Shown here in pieces: positions 6,043-7,245 of a DNA stretch of 7,245 bases (position 1 is the first letter of the stretch; the number at the start of each line of letters is the position of its first letter). The stretch is from an uncultured Flavobacteriales bacterium (GTDB taxonomy: Bacteria > Bacteroidota > Bacteroidia > Flavobacteriales > BACL11): assembly GCA_913052655.1 (NCBI GenBank), contig CAJXFN010000071.1, positions 1 to 7,245 on the forward strand. The letters are read 5' to 3'. The position numbers and the translations under genes are program-made. Under the pieces are notes generated by a model. It was not told where the DNA came from and made no database searches. It worked only from the letters and a program-made list of their open reading frames with translations.

Positions 6043-7245
6043 CTATAGGTGTTTATAAGTTCTGTTTATTTTAGTGACTCCATCTACATTTTTAAGTTTT
6101 TCAGTAAGAGAATTTAGTACAGAAACATTACGAACAAAAAGTGTGATTTCTCCTTCAAAAACACCATCTTTACTATTTATATTAATGGCTCTCATATTTA
6201 CATTCATCTGAGAAGAAATAATTTTAGTTACACTATTTATAAGTCCTAATCTGTCAATACCCTTGACATTTAGTGTAGCTATAAAGTCAATTTGTTCTTT
6301 ATTTACCCATTTTGCTTTTAAGATTCTGTAAGCATATTTAGATCTTAATTGTATAGAATTAGGGCAATCTTCTTTATGAATTTTAATTCCATCTTCAACT
6401 GTAGTAAATCCAAAAATTGCGTCCCCATCTATAGGGTTGCAACAATTTGCTAATTTGTACTGTAATATTTCATCTTCTTCACCAAAAACAATAATTTTAT
6501 TTTTTTCTTTACTCGAGTAGATATTTTTGGATCTCTTATATATTCTTTGTTTAATACTCTCATACCATCCTGCATTTTTAGCTTTTACAAATTCTTTAAT
6601 TTGAGAATTAACTATAGCTCCAATACCAAAGTTGTAATATAAGTCTAATGAAGTTTGAATATTAAAAAACTTTATTAATTCCGTCTCAGTTTTTCTGTCA
6701 ATCCTAACTTTTAGATGCTTGAGTTTTCTTTCTGCTATTTCTTTACCAGTTTTTGCGATTTCTTTTTTTTCTTCTTTTAATGAAGATTTTATCTTTGATT
6801 TTGCTCTTGCTGTAACAACGAATCTTAACCAGTCTTTTTTTGGTTTTTGTTTGTTTGAAGTTATAATTTCAACCTGGTCACCACTACTAAGTTTATGACT
6901 TAAGGGAACTAATTTGCCGTTGACTTTAGCCCCTAAACAATGAGCTCCCACGTCCGAATGGATTTCAAAAGCGAAATCTAATGCTGTTGCTTGTTTTGGA
7001 AGTGTTATTAAATCACCATTTGGAGTAAAAATAAAAATTTCGCTTGAAAAGAGATTGAGTTTAAAGTCATCAATAAAATCTATGGCATTTGCTTCTGGAT
7101 TTTCTAATAATTCTCTAATTTGGTTTATCCAATTGTCTAGTGAGGACTCTTTTGAATTATGATCTTTGTATTTCCAATGGGCAGCATATCCTTTTTCAGC
7201 AATATCATCCATTCTTTTAGTTCTGATTTGAACTTCTACCCATTT
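6043..7245 (-). CDS. spoT: RelA/SpoT-family (p)ppGpp synthetase/hydrolase, C-terminal 400 residues (runs off right edge)
   Basis: This is the C-terminal part of a long RelA/SpoT homologue, which makes and/or breaks the alarmone (p)ppGpp. The frame is open to base 7245, so an ATG at 7212 is internal: the 11 codons before it read KWVEVQIRTKR, the EVQIRT motif of the synthetase domain, running on into AEKGYAAHWKYK (16-27). Next come a TGS domain (about 69-129: IFIFTPNGDLITLPKQATAL, GDQVEIITS), a lysine-rich helical region with possible coiled coil (about 145-185), the conserved-cysteine domain (LANCCNPIDGDAIFGF, then GIKIHKEDCPN, about 266-296) and a C-terminal ACT domain (about 319-396, with GIDRLGLINSVTKIISS). 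No domain is broken. The catalytic HD hydrolase and most of the synthetase domain are outside the window, so whether it is bifunctional cannot be judged; long homologues in Bacteroidota usually are, hence the symbol is tentative. Confidence 0.93.
   Translation of the reverse strand, partial: KWVEVQIRTKRMDDIAEKGYAAHWKYKDHNSKESSLDNWINQIRELLENPEANAIDFIDDFKLNLFSSEIFIFTPNGDLITLPKQATALDFAFEIHSDVGAHCLGAKVNGKLVPLSHKLSSGDQVEIITSNKQKPKKDWLRFVVTARAKSKIKSSLKEEKKEIAKTGKEIAERKLKHLKVRIDRKTETELIKFFNIQTSLDLYYNFGIGAIVNSQIKEFVKAKNAGWYESIKQRIYKRSKNIYSSKEKNKIIVFGEEDEILQYKLANCCNPIDGDAIFGFTTVEDGIKIHKEDCPNSIQLRSKYAYRILKAKWVNKEQIDFIATLNVKGIDRLGLINSVTKIISSQMNVNMRAININSKDGVFEGEITLFVRNVSVLNSLTEKLKNVDGVTKINRTYKHL

Noticed and set aside
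7210..7212. ATG as the true start of the RelA/SpoT gene
   Set aside because: The frame continues upstream with the conserved EVQIRT motif, so this Met is internal to the synthetase domain.
1..7245. Defence system, mobile element, CRISPR array, tRNA or prophage signal
   Set aside because: Nearly all bases are occupied by housekeeping or envelope genes; I saw no transposase, integrase, direct-repeat array or tRNA-like fold.

Overview
The window looks like ordinary chromosomal DNA from a low-GC member of the Bacteroidota, most likely a Flavobacteriia-like organism. Four things point there. The base composition is strongly AT-rich. There are two matches to the Bacteroidota -7 promoter motif TAnnTTTG. 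Shine-Dalgarno sequences are absent, and both signal peptides appear to end just before a Gln (FLFS/QTK and CYA/QTS). The protein families also fit: a TPR/PD40/OmpA envelope protein, an OstA-like protein, and a QueE with the CDVKESW loop. I see no mobile elements, RNA genes, CRISPR or phage genes.

Layout. On the left edge, a minus-strand gene for glutamate formimidoyltransferase (ftcD, N-terminal 147 residues present) runs out of the window. It is divergent from a plus-strand pair: queE (7-carboxy-7-deazaguanine synthase, queuosine pathway), then, with no intervening base, a 542-residue envelope protein made of TPRs, PD40 propeller repeats and a C-terminal OmpA peptidoglycan-binding domain. 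The 72-bp gap between ftcD and queE holds back-to-back -7 elements and an imperfect AT-rich palindrome. The queE -7 element lies so close to the ATG that its mRNA may be leaderless.

The right two thirds is a minus-strand cluster read from the right edge: spoT/rel (C-terminal 400 residues present), a 76-bp gap, a Fur-family regulator, purA (3-bp gap) and an OstA/LptA-like periplasmic protein (2-bp gap, TTG start). The last three are packed like one operon. Its end overlaps the end of the PD40/OmpA gene tail to tail by 17 bp.

Functionally the cluster joins stringent-response signalling, a metal- or peroxide-responsive regulator, the committed step of AMP synthesis (PurA, a known ppGpp target in other bacteria) and outer-membrane LPS transport. 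No clearly novel system is present. The most interesting points are the possible leaderless queE promoter, a val-for-thr change at the position of the QueE metal-ligand threonine, the queE-envelope gene coupling, the PorE-like architecture without its carboxypeptidase-like domain, and the antisense overlap of two envelope genes.
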